64,000 nt of DNA from Aminobacterium sp. MB27-C1. GTDB lineage: Bacteria > Synergistota > Synergistia > Synergistales > Aminobacteriaceae. Position 1 is the first letter of the stretch. Every line of letters begins with the position of its first letter. The notes beneath the pieces are model-generated. The model was given only the letters and a program-made list of their open reading frames with translations. It did not search any database and had not been told where the DNA came from. This document shows, one piece after another, positions 23,529-33,459 of this stretch. The stretch is taken from positions 124,001 through 188,000 of the forward strand of contig NZ_CP133089.1 of assembly GCF_030908405.1 (NCBI RefSeq). Direction: 5' to 3'. A program made the translations under genes and the position numbers.

Positions 23529-24848
23529 TTATAAAATATGCAAAGTTTCTAATGCTTCTGGTTTTATATTAAGAACCTGACTCAAAATATTCTTAGTATC
23601 GAAGATTAATTGAGCATTCTTTGCAATAAGCTGATAATCAACATTTTCTTTATGAGCTGTTGTGATGATTACTACATCTGCTTTTTGTATAACTTCTTTT
23701 GTAAGAGGTGTAGAAAGTACTTTTTTGCCATTCCACATTACAGAGGGGCAACAAGGGTCATAATAACTAACGATAGCTTCCTTTCTTTCAAGAAGCTGCC
23801 AAATCTTTAGGGCTGGAGATTCTCGAAGGTCGTCAATATCTCCCTTATAAGCTACACCACAAAGAAGAACAGTGCTGTTTTTTAGGGGCTTAGCCTGTTC
23901 GTTAAGAAGGTTCATAAGCCGTTCTACAACGTGTTCAGGCATAGAGTCGTTAATTTCTCCCGCGAGTTCAATAAGACGAGTATGGTAATCATAAGCCCTT
24001 GCTTTATAAGTTAGGTAGAAAGGGTCTATGGGAATACAATGCCCACCGACTCCAGGCCCAGGGTAGAAAGGAACAAAGCCAAAGGGTTTTGTGGCAGCAG
24101 CATTAATAACTTCCCAAACATTAATACCCATTTTTTCGCATACTATAGCCATTTCGTTAGCTAGAGCGCAGTTAACAATACGGAATGTATTTTCAAGAAT
24201 TTTCGTCATCTCTGCTTCTTTAGGAGAAGAAACAGCAAAAACAGGAGCATTGAGTACTGCTTCGTATAAAGCCTTTGCATGTTCTGTGCATAAGGGTGTG
24301 CATCCACCAACAACTTTAGGCGTGTTTTTAGTTTTATATAAGTGGTTCCCGGGGTCAACGCGCTCTGGAGAAAAAGCTAAATAAAAGTCTTCACCTACTT
24401 TTAAACCTTTTTCTTCAAACAGAGGTAAAAGCACTTCTTCTGTTGTGCCAGGATATGTTGTTGATTCTAAAACTATAAGCATTTCTTTATGTATGTGGGC
24501 AGCAACAGACTTTGCAGAACTCACCACAAAAGAAAGATCTGGCTGTTTAAATACATCTAATGGAGTAGGTACACAAATGGCAATGACGTCACATTTGCCA
24601 ATATCAACAAAATCACTGGTAGCACGCAAGTGCCCCGAAGCGACTAAATCTTTAAGCTCTTGGGGAATAATATCCCCTATGTAGTTTTCTCCCTTGTTTA
24701 CTTTCTCGACCTTCTCCGATTGAATATCAAAACCAGTTACGTGAAATCCGGCTTTTGCTTTTTCAACTGCTAAAGGAAGGCCAACATAACCAAGGCCAAT
24801 AACACCAACAGAAGCAGTTTTTGATTGAATTTTTTGAAGTAACGTCAT
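23529..24848 (-). CDS. wbpA: UDP-N-acetyl-D-glucosamine 6-dehydrogenase, WbpA type
   Basis: 439 residues with the three-domain UDP-sugar dehydrogenase layout: NAD loop VGVIGLGYVGLPLA near residue 15, the ESTTYPGTTEE block, and the catalytic FYPGPGVGGHCIPIDPFYL (Cys near 258). The GPGVGGHC.P form is typical of the WbpA/WecC group acting on UDP-GlcNAc or UDP-ManNAc. The start at 24848 is chosen because AGAGGTG lies before it and the longer reading would overlap the upstream gene. It makes the uronic acid that WbpB then oxidises. Confidence 0.88.
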   Translation of the reverse strand: MTLLQKIQSKTASVGVIGLGYVGLPLAVEKAKAGFHVTGFDIQSEKVEKVNKGENYIGDIIPQELKDLVASGHLRATSDFVDIGKCDVIAICVPTPLDVFKQPDLSFVVSSAKSVAAHIHKEMLIVLESTTYPGTTEEVLLPLFEEKGLKVGEDFYLAFSPERVDPGNHLYKTKNTPKVVGGCTPLCTEHAKALYEAVLNAPVFAVSSPKEAEMTKILENTFRIVNCALANEMAIVCEKMGINVWEVINAAATKPFGFVPFYPGPGVGGHCIPIDPFYLTYKARAYDYHTRLIELAGEINDSMPEHVVERLMNLLNEQAKPLKNSTVLLCGVAYKGDIDDLRESPALKIWQLLERKEAIVSYYDPCCPSVMWNGKKVLSTPLTKEVIQKADVVIITTAHKENVDYQLIAKNAQLIFDTKNILSQVLNIKPEALETLHIL

Positions 24849-24882
24849 ATTTACACCTCTATATGCAAAAACGAAGTTTAAT

Positions 24883-25656
24883 CTATTTATCAAAAAAGAT
24901 TTGATTTTCTATAAGCTGTTCTTCTGGAACGTCTCGTAAGTATCTAGCAGGTGTTCCGGCAACGATAACCCGAGGCGGAACATTTTTTGTAACAATAGAT
25001 CCAGCTGCTATTAGAGCGTCTTCCCCTATTTCTAGACCAGGTAACAAGGTTGCGTTGGCTCCTATTCGTGCCCCACGACGAAGGATAGGGCCTGCAAAAT
25101 ACTTTTTACGTTCTTCCGTTCGCCCAAGAAAATTATCATTTGTAAAAGTTACTTCAGGGGCAATAAAACAATAATCTTCTATAGTTGACATAGCTGTTAT
25201 GTATGCTTCTGTTTCTATTTTGCATTTTCGACCAATAGAAACCTTATTTTCAACGGTAACGCCTCGTCCAATAATAGTGAACTCACCTATTTCGACATCT
25301 TCTCGAATAGAAGCCATATCACCGACAAAAACTTGATCGTGAAGAACAGCGCTTCGATAAACAATACATCCGGCTCCAATAGTAACGGCTTTTCCCAAAA
25401 TAAGAGGAGGTAGTTCTCGTTCTTCACCTGTTGTAGCAGAAAGAGAGGCCTTTGCCGGTTTTTTGCCTAAAACGACGTTATCCATTATCTTACAGAAGCT
25501 TTCTATATGTACACCTGAATGAATGATGACATTATGCCCGATTTCAACGTTGTCTTCTATAACGACATTTGATTCTATGATGACGTTGTGGCCTAAAGAT
25601 ACATTTGTACCTATTTGTGCCTGAGGAGAGATTAATTTATATTTACTATTCTCCAT
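24883..25656 (-). CDS. Left-handed beta-helix N-acetyltransferase, WbpD-like
   Basis: 257 residues of hexapeptide repeats ([LIV]G.x4 pattern) from residue 10 to 235, ending with AAGSIVTKNVPPRVIVAGTPARYLRD, typical of the C-terminal coil of WbpD. WbpD acetylates the 3-amino group of UDP-GlcNAc3NA. The usual WbpD is about 190 residues, so this one has 60-70 extra N-terminal hexapeptide residues. It lies between the WbpA gene and a glycosyltransferase gene in the operon. A general sugar O- or N-acetyltransferase is the alternative. Confidence 0.72.
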   Translation of the reverse strand: MENSKYKLISPQAQIGTNVSLGHNVIIESNVVIEDNVEIGHNVIIHSGVHIESFCKIMDNVVLGKKPAKASLSATTGEERELPPLILGKAVTIGAGCIVYRSAVLHDQVFVGDMASIREDVEIGEFTIIGRGVTVENKVSIGRKCKIETEAYITAMSTIEDYCFIAPEVTFTNDNFLGRTEERKKYFAGPILRRGARIGANATLLPGLEIGEDALIAAGSIVTKNVPPRVIVAGTPARYLRDVPEEQLIENQIFFDK

Positions 25657-25659
25657 ATT

Positions 25660-26781
25660 TTACGCTCCTTCTCCGAGCAGTTTCTTGTAAAAAGCCAGAA
25701 GCTTCTCCTTTTCTTTTTCCCAATTATAGGTGTTTTGCACAGCTTTAAGCCCATTTTCCCCCATTTTTTCTGCCTCATTTGGGTGGTTTAAAATCCATTC
25801 CATTGCCTCGGCAATCTCTTGGGGACACAGAGGATTTACAAGTAATCCACATTGAGCTCCTTCTATGATCTGACGCCATAAAGGGAAGTCTGACGCTATA
25901 ACAGGAATACTAGCAGACATATATTCGAATAATTTATTGGGTTGCGCTGAAATATGGTTGGGAACTGGGTGAAATAGGACGAGCCCTGCTCTTGCTTCTT
26001 CCAGTATTTGGACAACTTTTCCCCTACTTACAAAACCTTCATACTGTACCTTTTTCCATCCTTTAAGAGATTTAACTTGCTCATATAAACTTTCTGGGCT
26101 AAATTTCCCGCCAAGTATAAGTTTTACATGAGTTGATTCTATGTGTTCTATTGCTTTTATCATTTCGCTGATGCCGCGAATGGTAGTTATCCCACCTATG
26201 TAGGCAAAATAAGGATGTCGATTTGCATAATTTTTAGTCTCTATAGAAGCCAATTCTCCTAGTAGTGGGAAATTTTGAACTAATATCGTTTTGTAAGAAG
26301 GAAAACGTTTTTGTATTAATGGAGTTACGACGATTACTCCATCAAAAAATTTTGTTCCTACCCATTCAATAAATTCAGCTATAGAAGCAACAATTTTTCG
26401 ACTCCATAGCGGAAGCCAACCTTTTGTTAATATTTGGCGAGGAAGGTCTTCATGCACGTCGTATACTACCTTTTTCCCCATAAGTTTAAGTATAAGCCCC
26501 ATAAGGATAAGTTCAGGATCATGAAAATGATAAAGAGATGCTTTTAATTTAAGAGCTTCTTTTAGTGCATGCCATTGACCACGTGCCAGACGGAGAAAAC
26601 GACTATGTTCTTTGGGTATGAAGTTTATATTCACAGAAACGTCTGATAGAGGCATAGAAGTTTCTGGGGCAATCAGAAACACTTCATAGCCTGACTGACT
26701 CAATGATTGGCATTCTTTTATAAAAATTCGAGTATCGTTTGCAGAGTGCACGGTTGTAATGTGACAGATTCTTTTTCCCAT
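25660..26781 (-). CDS. Glycosyltransferase family 4
   Basis: 373 residues from MGKRICHITTVHSANDTRIF, a common start of this group, with YHFHDPELI and YDVHEDLP in the acceptor half and the donor half AYIGGITTIRGISEM, PNKLFEYMSASIPVIASDF and QCGLLVNP. It likely adds one of the locus-specific sugars. Either the ATG at 26781 or one at 26799, which overlaps the previous stop as ATGA, could be used; 26781 fits the domain start better. Confidence 0.82.
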   Translation of the reverse strand: MGKRICHITTVHSANDTRIFIKECQSLSQSGYEVFLIAPETSMPLSDVSVNINFIPKEHSRFLRLARGQWHALKEALKLKASLYHFHDPELILMGLILKLMGKKVVYDVHEDLPRQILTKGWLPLWSRKIVASIAEFIEWVGTKFFDGVIVVTPLIQKRFPSYKTILVQNFPLLGELASIETKNYANRHPYFAYIGGITTIRGISEMIKAIEHIESTHVKLILGGKFSPESLYEQVKSLKGWKKVQYEGFVSRGKVVQILEEARAGLVLFHPVPNHISAQPNKLFEYMSASIPVIASDFPLWRQIIEGAQCGLLVNPLCPQEIAEAMEWILNHPNEAEKMGENGLKAVQNTYNWEKEKEKLLAFYKKLLGEGA

Positions 26782-26795
26782 TGTTTTGGAAGACC

Positions 26796-27884
26796 TCATT
26801 TATTTAAATATGACATAATGTTTTCAATGATAACTTTAGCGGCTTTTCCATCTCCGTAAAGATTCTCGGGATATATAATAGACTTGTTTTCTAAGATACA
26901 AGGCAATAGTTCTTCTGCCTTATTTGCTGGCACAAGTTGATTCCAGCCTGATTCTATGATTTCTCTCCACCCTGTATCGGGCATAATTACAGCGGCTTGT
27001 TTTTCTGCAAAGTAGGCTTCTTTTTGTAGGCCGCCACTATCTGTAATTACATTTGTGCATCCTTCCAGAAGTCCCATAAGTTCTAAATAACCGACGGGTG
27101 GAATGATATTCATAAAAGTTAGATATTTAGTAAGGTTAAATTCTTCTATGCGGTTTCGGGTTCTTGGGTGCATTGGAAAAATCACAGAGAGTTTCGTTTC
27201 TTCTGTAAAACCTTTGAGCCCTTCCAGAATGGAAACGAGATTTTCTTTATTATCTACATTAAAGTCTCGATGAAGAGTTATAAGCGTATATTTGCCCTCT
27301 TGAAGATTGAAATCATGTAGCATTTTCTCCTTTAAAAAATGAGGTTTCATCCTGAGAAAGAGATCGTACATAATATCTCCAGAAATAAAAACCCCCTTTG
27401 TTATATTTTCTTGCTTAAGGTTTTGACTGGAAAGCTCAGAGCAACAAAAGAGAAGAGAAGACATATGGTCTGTTACGACTCGGTTTATCTCTTCAGGCAT
27501 ATCTTTAGGTTTTTGCCGAATTCCTGCTTCAATATGAGCTACAGGAATCTTAAGTTTAGCAGCAGCTAATGCTCCAGCTACAGTGGTATTTGTATCTCCA
27601 TATACAAGAATCATATCAGGTCTTTCTTTAAGAAGTATATCTTCAAATTTATCTAGCACTGCTGCAGTTTGTTTGCCGTGGCTAGAAGATCCGATTCCTA
27701 AAAAGTATCGAGGAGTTGGAATTTGTAGCTCTTGAAAGAAAAGATCTGACATGTTGGCATCATAGTGCTGGCCAGAATGAACCAAGACATGGTTCCATGC
27801 GTTGGCTTTATATACTTCAGATGCTATAACGGCTTCTTTTATAAATTGCGGACGTGCGCCTACGAGTGAAATAACTTTATTCAA
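26796..27884 (-). CDS. UDP-sugar 2-epimerase, WecB/WbpI type
   Basis: 362 residues. The start NKVISLVGARPQFIKEAV, the HSGQHYD block (residues about 36-43), VYGDTNTTVAGALAA and HIEAGIRQKPKDMPEEINRVVTDHMS are those of non-hydrolysing UDP-GlcNAc 2-epimerases. The RQKPKDMPEEINR variant, rather than RSGNLYSPWPEEAN of WecB, fits WbpI, which epimerises UDP-GlcNAc3NAcA to the manno form. The start codon is probably TTG at 27884 with AGGAG 11 bases upstream. Confidence 0.82.
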   Translation of the reverse strand: MNKVISLVGARPQFIKEAVIASEVYKANAWNHVLVHSGQHYDANMSDLFFQELQIPTPRYFLGIGSSSHGKQTAAVLDKFEDILLKERPDMILVYGDTNTTVAGALAAAKLKIPVAHIEAGIRQKPKDMPEEINRVVTDHMSSLLFCCSELSSQNLKQENITKGVFISGDIMYDLFLRMKPHFLKEKMLHDFNLQEGKYTLITLHRDFNVDNKENLVSILEGLKGFTEETKLSVIFPMHPRTRNRIEEFNLTKYLTFMNIIPPVGYLELMGLLEGCTNVITDSGGLQKEAYFAEKQAAVIMPDTGWREIIESGWNQLVPANKAEELLPCILENKSIIYPENLYGDGKAAKVIIENIMSYLNK

Positions 27885-27940
27885 TCTATTGAACGCTCCT
27901 AACCATATGAAATCTCCTTTGTACTTTTGGAAAGTTGATT

Positions 27941-29167
27941 TTACTTTGAGTTATCAACTAATACTCTTATTAGTTTTTCTGCAAGAACGTTTCTATCATA
28001 AATAGTACGAGCGACTTTTTGGGCATTTTCTCCGGCTTCTCGTATGTTGTTATAACTCAACACGTAGTTTAAAATTAATTCTGCGGCTTTTATCGGATCA
28101 TCTGGCGGGACAACTAGACCACATTTATATTTTTCTATAATGTCAGCTTGCCACCCCAAATAATTAATTAAAATAGGCCTCCCAGCTGCTAAAGCATCAA
28201 AAAATTTATTTGCAGAGTTATTCCAAAGTACTTTTTTGTTAATTACGAATGAGGAACATATCGTAGAGGCATTGAGAAGTGCTGGAATATCTTTTTTCCT
28301 TAAGGCTGGTAGTATGAAAAGATTCTTTCCCAGTACTTTTTTGTCGCGTGCTTTTTTTATGATATTATCTTTTTCTTTTCCTTCTCCAACAATGGCGATT
28401 TTTATTTCGGGGTCTAGCTTTTTCAAACAAGAAGCTATTTCTACTAAATATTCAAGTCCATTTACATACCCGATAGTTCCCGCGTAGGAAAGGAGAGCTT
28501 TCCCTTTCAGAAAAGGATGTAATTCTAAAAAAGAAGCTCCAATTTCATTTTTCACACTAAAAAGTTCAACATCACTGGAATTAGGTATTACAGTGATTTG
28601 TACGGGAGGATATCCTTGCTTTATTATCCCTTCTTTCATCCCTGGAGACAAAGCGACAATATGTGACGAATTTGCATATGAGATTTTTTCAAGGGCACGT
28701 GCCAAAAATTTATTTATCGGATTTTTTAAGAAACCAAGGGCAATAGGAATTTCTGGCCATAGATCTCTAACTTCGAAAACCATAGGGCATCTAAGAATTT
28801 TTTTACTAATAATTCCAGGGATAGCTATAGTTAAAGGTGTGCTCGTGGCGAAGACAACATCAACTTTTTCTGTCTTTAAAGCAACGGTGGTTGCGAAAAA
28901 AGCAAATTTTAAAAATGAACAAATCCTCTGGGTAAAAGACATAGAATTGGAGTATGGATTTTTTATAACGATAACGTTTACTCCTTCAATTGTAAGGTAG
29001 TTTACTTTTTCATTTAGATGATAATCTTCCTTGGGAAAATAGGCATCAGAAGTTATAAGAGTGACTTTATGTCCTGCTCTTACTATTCTACGAGCCATTT
29101 CTAAACTTCTTGTTCCGCCCATTCCTTCAGGAGGCACAAAATATTGATGTAAATAAATAATATGCAT
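27941..29167 (-). CDS. Glycosyltransferase family 4, WbuB-like
   Basis: 408 residues beginning MHIIYLHQYFVPPEGMGGTRSLEMARR, the N-terminal signature of WbuB-type transferases, with VFEVRDLWPEIPIALG near residue 125 and the donor half AIVGEGKEKDNIIK and NKFFDALAAGRPILINYLGW. WbuB relatives add FucNAc-like or diacetamido sugars. It lies between the pglD and epimerase genes, so it may add a sugar onto the bacillosamine-type first residue. Confidence 0.82.
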   Translation of the reverse strand: MHIIYLHQYFVPPEGMGGTRSLEMARRIVRAGHKVTLITSDAYFPKEDYHLNEKVNYLTIEGVNVIVIKNPYSNSMSFTQRICSFLKFAFFATTVALKTEKVDVVFATSTPLTIAIPGIISKKILRCPMVFEVRDLWPEIPIALGFLKNPINKFLARALEKISYANSSHIVALSPGMKEGIIKQGYPPVQITVIPNSSDVELFSVKNEIGASFLELHPFLKGKALLSYAGTIGYVNGLEYLVEIASCLKKLDPEIKIAIVGEGKEKDNIIKKARDKKVLGKNLFILPALRKKDIPALLNASTICSSFVINKKVLWNNSANKFFDALAAGRPILINYLGWQADIIEKYKCGLVVPPDDPIKAAELILNYVLSYNNIREAGENAQKVARTIYDRNVLAEKLIRVLVDNSK

Positions 29168-29179
29168 TTTTATCCGCCT

Positions 29180-29815
29180 TTATTGAGTTAAGCCCGTTTT
29201 TCTATTTATTTGATTTTTTCTAGCTGGATTGCCATAATAAATGTTATTGCGTCCTAAAGAAGTAATAACATTACTTCCAGCTCCTACTGTAGCCCATTCA
29301 TTTATTGTTATATTGGGAATGACAGTTGTTCCCACCCCGAGGAAGGAGCCTCTTTTAACTTGTACATTACCAGCTAAATGGCATCCGGGAGCGATATGTA
29401 CGAAATCCCCAATATTGCAATCATGATCTATCGATGCACTTGTGTTGATGATAACATGTTTTCCTATTGCGACATCTGGTTGTATTACCGTTCCTGCAAA
29501 AACGATACTCCCTTCTCCGATAGAAGCAGAAGAGTGAACCATCGAAAAAGGATGTATAGCTGTTATCCATTTTATTTTTGGTAAACGAGAAGCGATCTCT
29601 TGACGAATTTTATTGTCTCCAATGGCGATAAGAGCATTAGCGTTTTTTCCTTCTAAAAGATGTATCCCTCCAATGATCGGTACGCCCCAAATAGATGTAT
29701 TCCATAGAGCCGTATTATCATCGTAGACAGCCTCAACTGCATAACCACAAGCTTGTAAAGTGCTAATAACAACTTTTGCATGCCCACCAGCTCCAATAAC
29801 ACTTACTTTATTCAT
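29180..29815 (-). CDS. pglD: Sugar O/N-acetyltransferase, PglD/NeuD family
   Basis: 211 residues: an N-terminal UDP-sugar-binding Rossmann part ([21 protein letters not shown]) and a C-terminal hexapeptide beta-helix with [26 protein letters not shown], where the His of IDHDC is the expected base. PglD acetylates the 4-amino group made by PglE, giving UDP-N,N'-diacetylbacillosamine. The first 8 bases overlap the pglC end. The neighbours pglC, pglE and pglF make this assignment stronger than the protein alone. Confidence 0.82.
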   Translation of the reverse strand: MNKVSVIGAGGHAKVVISTLQACGYAVEAVYDDNTALWNTSIWGVPIIGGIHLLEGKNANALIAIGDNKIRQEIASRLPKIKWITAIHPFSMVHSSASIGEGSIVFAGTVIQPDVAIGKHVIINTSASIDHDCNIGDFVHIAPGCHLAGNVQVKRGSFLGVGTTVIPNITINEWATVGAGSNVITSLGRNNIYYGNPARKNQINRKTGLTQ

Positions 29816-30470
29816 AATGATCTTTCCTTTGCTTTTCTAGTGCTGGAATATTCCCAGTAAAACGTGACATTGTAGCTTCACCTTGCGCTGATATTCCTTC
29901 ACGCTTTAGCACCACTAGAATCGTTTTTACAATTATTTTTAGATCAAGTATAAAATTCCAATTTTCTACGTACCACGTATCTAATTTAAATTTTTCTTCC
30001 CATGTTAAAGCATTTCTGCCATTTACTTGGGCCCAACCCGTTATTCCCGGAAGGACATTAAGACGTTTCCGTTGTTGTTCGTCGTAAAGGGGAGTATATT
30101 CAATTAAAAGTGGACGAGGCCCTACTATTGACATATCCCCTTTTAAAACATTGAAGAGTTCTGGCAACTCGTCCAAACTTGTTGATCTGAGAAATTTCCC
30201 AAATTTTTTAAGCCTTTCACTATCCGCAAGCAACTCTCCATTAGCATCTCTTTCATTCGTCATTGTTCTAAACTTATACATAGTGAATATCTTTTCGTTA
30301 AGACCTGGTCTTTGTTGTTTAAAGATGACAGGGCTACCAAGTTTTATTTTGACTAGCACTGCAATTATTAAAAAAACAGGACTTAGCAATAGTATAGATA
30401 GTGATGCTAAAGTAAAATCTAAAGGTCTTTTGAAAAAACGTTGATATATTCTGTGTCTATGCGTTTTCAT
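29808..30470 (-). CDS. pglC: Bacterial sugar transferase, PglC-like initiating phosphoglycosyltransferase
   Basis: About 220 residues with one N-terminal hydrophobic re-entrant helix ([26 protein letters not shown]) and the conserved [37 protein letters not shown] and [13 protein letters not shown] blocks. It transfers a phospho-sugar, here probably diacetylbacillosamine-1-P, to undecaprenyl phosphate to start the repeat unit. The size is that of the monotopic PglC type, without the extra WcaJ helices. The ATG at 30470 is taken; a GTG at 30482 is possible but would overlap the previous stop. Confidence 0.87.
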   Translation of the reverse strand: MKTHRHRIYQRFFKRPLDFTLASLSILLLSPVFLIIAVLVKIKLGSPVIFKQQRPGLNEKIFTMYKFRTMTNERDANGELLADSERLKKFGKFLRSTSLDELPELFNVLKGDMSIVGPRPLLIEYTPLYDEQQRKRLNVLPGITGWAQVNGRNALTWEEKFKLDTWYVENWNFILDLKIIVKTILVVLKREGISAQGEATMSRFTGNIPALEKQRKDHYE

Positions 30471-30475
30471 ACTTT

Positions 30476-31600
30476 TTACCACAGGCTTTTAATAATGTTA
30501 ACAACTCTACTTAAGTCGTCATCTGTCATCTTTGTATCAGATGGAAGACAAACACCATTTTCAAACAGCGTTTCTGATACATCTGTTCCAATATAATCAT
30601 AGTCCGCAAAGAATGGTTGCATATGCATTGGTTTCCAAAGAGGTCTTGATTCTATATTGTTTCTCTCAAGGCTTTCGATAATATCGAGAGGCTTCACTTT
30701 TCCACATAAAGTTAGACATGATAACCAATAATTTGGTTCATTCCATGTGTTTATTGGCATAAAACGAAGACCGTCTAATTGCCCCAGGTGTTCTTTATAG
30801 AATTCAAAAATGTATTTTTTCTTGGCAATTCGTTGGTCGAGTACCTTTAATTGGCCCCTGCCAATGCCAGCAACAATATTACTCATACGATAGTTATATC
30901 CAAGCTCGCTATGCTGGTAGTGTCTTGCCGTATCTCTGGCTTGAGTTGCCCAAAAGCGCACTTTTTGAATTCGTTCTTCATCGTTTGAGACAAGCATGCC
31001 GCCACCTGATGTAGTTATGATTTTATTCCCATTGAAACTAAATACGCCATACTTACCAAAAGTTCCTGTATATTTGCTTTTATAACGAGTTCCTAAAGAT
31101 TCTGCAGCATCTTCTATAACTGTTGCATGGTGTTTCTTGCAAATATCCATTATTTTATCCATATCTGCAGAAAGACCATACAGATGCACCACTAAAACAG
31201 CCTTTGCATGGGGATATTTTTCAAAAGCTTCTTCAAGCTTTTGAGGATCCATGTTCCATGTTTCGTAATTGCTATCGATAAAGACAGGCGTTGCATTTTG
31301 GTAGATAATAGGGTTTGCTGTTGCTGAGAAAGTTAGGCTTTGGCAGAAAACAATATCATCTTTGCCGACTTCCGCTGCTTTTAGGGCCATATGAATGGCG
31401 CCTGTTCCAGAATTAAGTGCTGCAGCATATCGTGAACCAACTTTCGTTGCCAGTTCTTTTTCAAACTGATTAACATTCTCTCCAAGAGGGGCAATCCAAT
31501 TAGTATCAAAGGCTTCTTGTACATATTGTTTTTCGTATCCCTCTTCGCTCATGTGAGGAGAAGAAAGATATATTCTGTTTTTATTCTCGTATGGAGTCAT
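30476..31600 (-). CDS. pglE: DegT/DnrJ aminotransferase, PglE type
   Basis: 374 residues closely following the PglE pattern: [28 protein letters not shown] at the start, the pyridoxal lysine K193 in [15 protein letters not shown], then FWATQARD and [11 protein letters not shown]. PglE aminates UDP-4-keto-6-deoxy-GlcNAc with glutamate as donor. Start 31600 has GAAGGTG upstream. The coding region overlaps the pglF end by 20 bases. It is the only aminotransferase in the island, so it might also serve the WbpB product. Confidence 0.87.
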   Translation of the reverse strand: MTPYENKNRIYLSSPHMSEEGYEKQYVQEAFDTNWIAPLGENVNQFEKELATKVGSRYAAALNSGTGAIHMALKAAEVGKDDIVFCQSLTFSATANPIIYQNATPVFIDSNYETWNMDPQKLEEAFEKYPHAKAVLVVHLYGLSADMDKIMDICKKHHATVIEDAAESLGTRYKSKYTGTFGKYGVFSFNGNKIITTSGGGMLVSNDEERIQKVRFWATQARDTARHYQHSELGYNYRMSNIVAGIGRGQLKVLDQRIAKKKYIFEFYKEHLGQLDGLRFMPINTWNEPNYWLSCLTLCGKVKPLDIIESLERNNIESRPLWKPMHMQPFFADYDYIGTDVSETLFENGVCLPSDTKMTDDDLSRVVNIIKSLW

Positions 31601-33449
31601 GAATAACACCTTCTGTTTCTTTAAATTTACAGCGTGGCACAATTTCTTTTAGAGTTGAAACAATCTCTTGTTTGTTGCAATTTGAAGCCGCTTCAAACAA
31701 AGATGTAAGTTTGCCTTCCATATCGTTTGGCAAATCATTGCTTTTTGCCTCATATATTTTTTTATGATGAGTTGCTGTTGTGCCTTCTTCCGCTGTAAGA
31801 AGTTCTTCATACAACTTCTCGCCAGGGCGTACGCCAGTATAGATAATTTCGACCTCTTCAGATTCAAAGCCTGAAAGGCGAATAATGTCTTTAGCTAAAT
31901 CAACGATTTTAACAGGTTCGCCCATGTCGAGAACGAAAACCTGTCCGTTTTTGTTCATTCCTCCCGCTTGTAAAACAAGCTGTGCCGCTTCGGGTATTGT
32001 CATAAAATATCGTGTCATTTCAGGGTGGGTGATTGTTATAGGACCACCCTTTCTGATTTGCTCTCTGAAAATGGGAACAACGCTGCCGCGAGAACCAAGA
32101 ACGTTACCGAAGCGCACAGATATAAAGTGTTGCCCTTCTTTGGCTTCTATGGCAGCTTTTCGCACCACCATTTCTGCAACCCGTTTAGAGGCTCCCATAA
32201 TAGATGTGGGGTTTACTGCTTTGTCTGTAGATATGTTAACGAAGTAATGCGTATTGAATTTAAGAGCGCTTTTTACGAGGTTTTGTGTTCCCCCGATATT
32301 GTTTAAAATAGCCTCATCGGGGTTGCATTCCATCATGGGCACATGTTTGTGGGCAGCTGCATGAAAAACGACTTCCGGTTTGTATTTTTCAAAAAGCTTT
32401 TCCATTTTACTTTTGTTACGAACATCAGCTACAAGAATTTTATACGGTATGGCATTGAATTGTTCTTTTATCTCTCTTTCTATGTTGAAAAGACTATTTT
32501 CTCCGCGTCCAAGAAGAATAAGAAGCTTGGGTGAAAAATGACAAACCTGACGACATATTTCAGAACCAATAGATCCGCCGGCACCTGTTACGAGAACAAC
32601 TTTATTTGCAATATACCCCGCTATAGAGTCAAGATCAAGTTTGACAGGTTCTCTGCGAAGAAGGTCTTCTACTTCTACAGGTCGTAGAAGCGAAATCGAC
32701 ACTTTACCGCTCAACACTTCATATATACCAGGAATAATTCTATATTGAACTTTTGTCTTTTTTGCTATTTCCACTATTCTGCGTACTGTTGAGCCTGGGA
32801 CTGATGGCATGGCGATAACAACTTCTTCTATGCCGTGATTGTGAACAACGTTTTGAAGGTCTGCAATTTTCCCAAATACATCAAGCCCTAAAAAGCGAGT
32901 ATCTTGTTTTATAGGGTCATCATCAAGGAAGCCCACTGGAACAAGACCTGATTCTGGGTGACGAAGCATTTCGCGAGCTATCATGGTTCCCGCATCACCG
33001 GCTCCTATGATGAGCGTTCTTTTCTTGTTTATGCCGACTTTACGTCCAACCACTTCTTCAAAAACCATTCGGCAGGCGAATCGACTTGCTCCCATAAAGA
33101 CAGCGTACACAAAGGCGTCAATAAGGGGGATACTGCGAGGAATATTATAGATAGATCCCAACATAAAAGCGACAGAAGAGGCCACAAGAGCAAAAGTTAC
33201 AGTTGATTTGGCAAGAACAAGGGCATCGCGTGTTCCAACAGTTCGCCACGATTGGCGGTGTAGCTTGAAGTAATAATTGAGTACAATTTTGATGAAAACA
33301 CTTAAATAAATATAAGTAAAAGCCCGAGGGGCGTATTTATCTAAAGGTAGGCCAATACGAAGAACAAAGGCACAATAAGCAGATAACGCTCCGAGAAAAA
33401 CATCTATGCAAAGTTTAATAAGAAGCATACGTTTACTTTTCGACATCAT
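31581..33449 (-). CDS. pglF: UDP-GlcNAc 4,6-dehydratase, PglF/WbpM/CapD family
   Basis: 622 residues: four N-terminal membrane helices (to about residue 130), a first nucleotide-binding CoA-like domain (RTLIIGAGDAGTMIAREML near 144) and the catalytic SDR domain with VLVTGAGGSIGSEICRQ (about 290) and STDKAVNPTSIMGASKRVAE. In this family the usual Y of YxxxK is replaced by M, as seen here (MGASK). It makes the UDP-4-keto-6-deoxy sugar for PglE. It follows the wzz gene by 10 bases. Confidence 0.9.
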   Translation of the reverse strand: MMSKSKRMLLIKLCIDVFLGALSAYCAFVLRIGLPLDKYAPRAFTYIYLSVFIKIVLNYYFKLHRQSWRTVGTRDALVLAKSTVTFALVASSVAFMLGSIYNIPRSIPLIDAFVYAVFMGASRFACRMVFEEVVGRKVGINKKRTLIIGAGDAGTMIAREMLRHPESGLVPVGFLDDDPIKQDTRFLGLDVFGKIADLQNVVHNHGIEEVVIAMPSVPGSTVRRIVEIAKKTKVQYRIIPGIYEVLSGKVSISLLRPVEVEDLLRREPVKLDLDSIAGYIANKVVLVTGAGGSIGSEICRQVCHFSPKLLILLGRGENSLFNIEREIKEQFNAIPYKILVADVRNKSKMEKLFEKYKPEVVFHAAAHKHVPMMECNPDEAILNNIGGTQNLVKSALKFNTHYFVNISTDKAVNPTSIMGASKRVAEMVVRKAAIEAKEGQHFISVRFGNVLGSRGSVVPIFREQIRKGGPITITHPEMTRYFMTIPEAAQLVLQAGGMNKNGQVFVLDMGEPVKIVDLAKDIIRLSGFESEEVEIIYTGVRPGEKLYEELLTAEEGTTATHHKKIYEAKSNDLPNDMEGKLTSLFEAASNCNKQEIVSTLKEIVPRCKFKETEGVIHDSIRE

Positions 33450-33459
33450 TCATCCCTGA

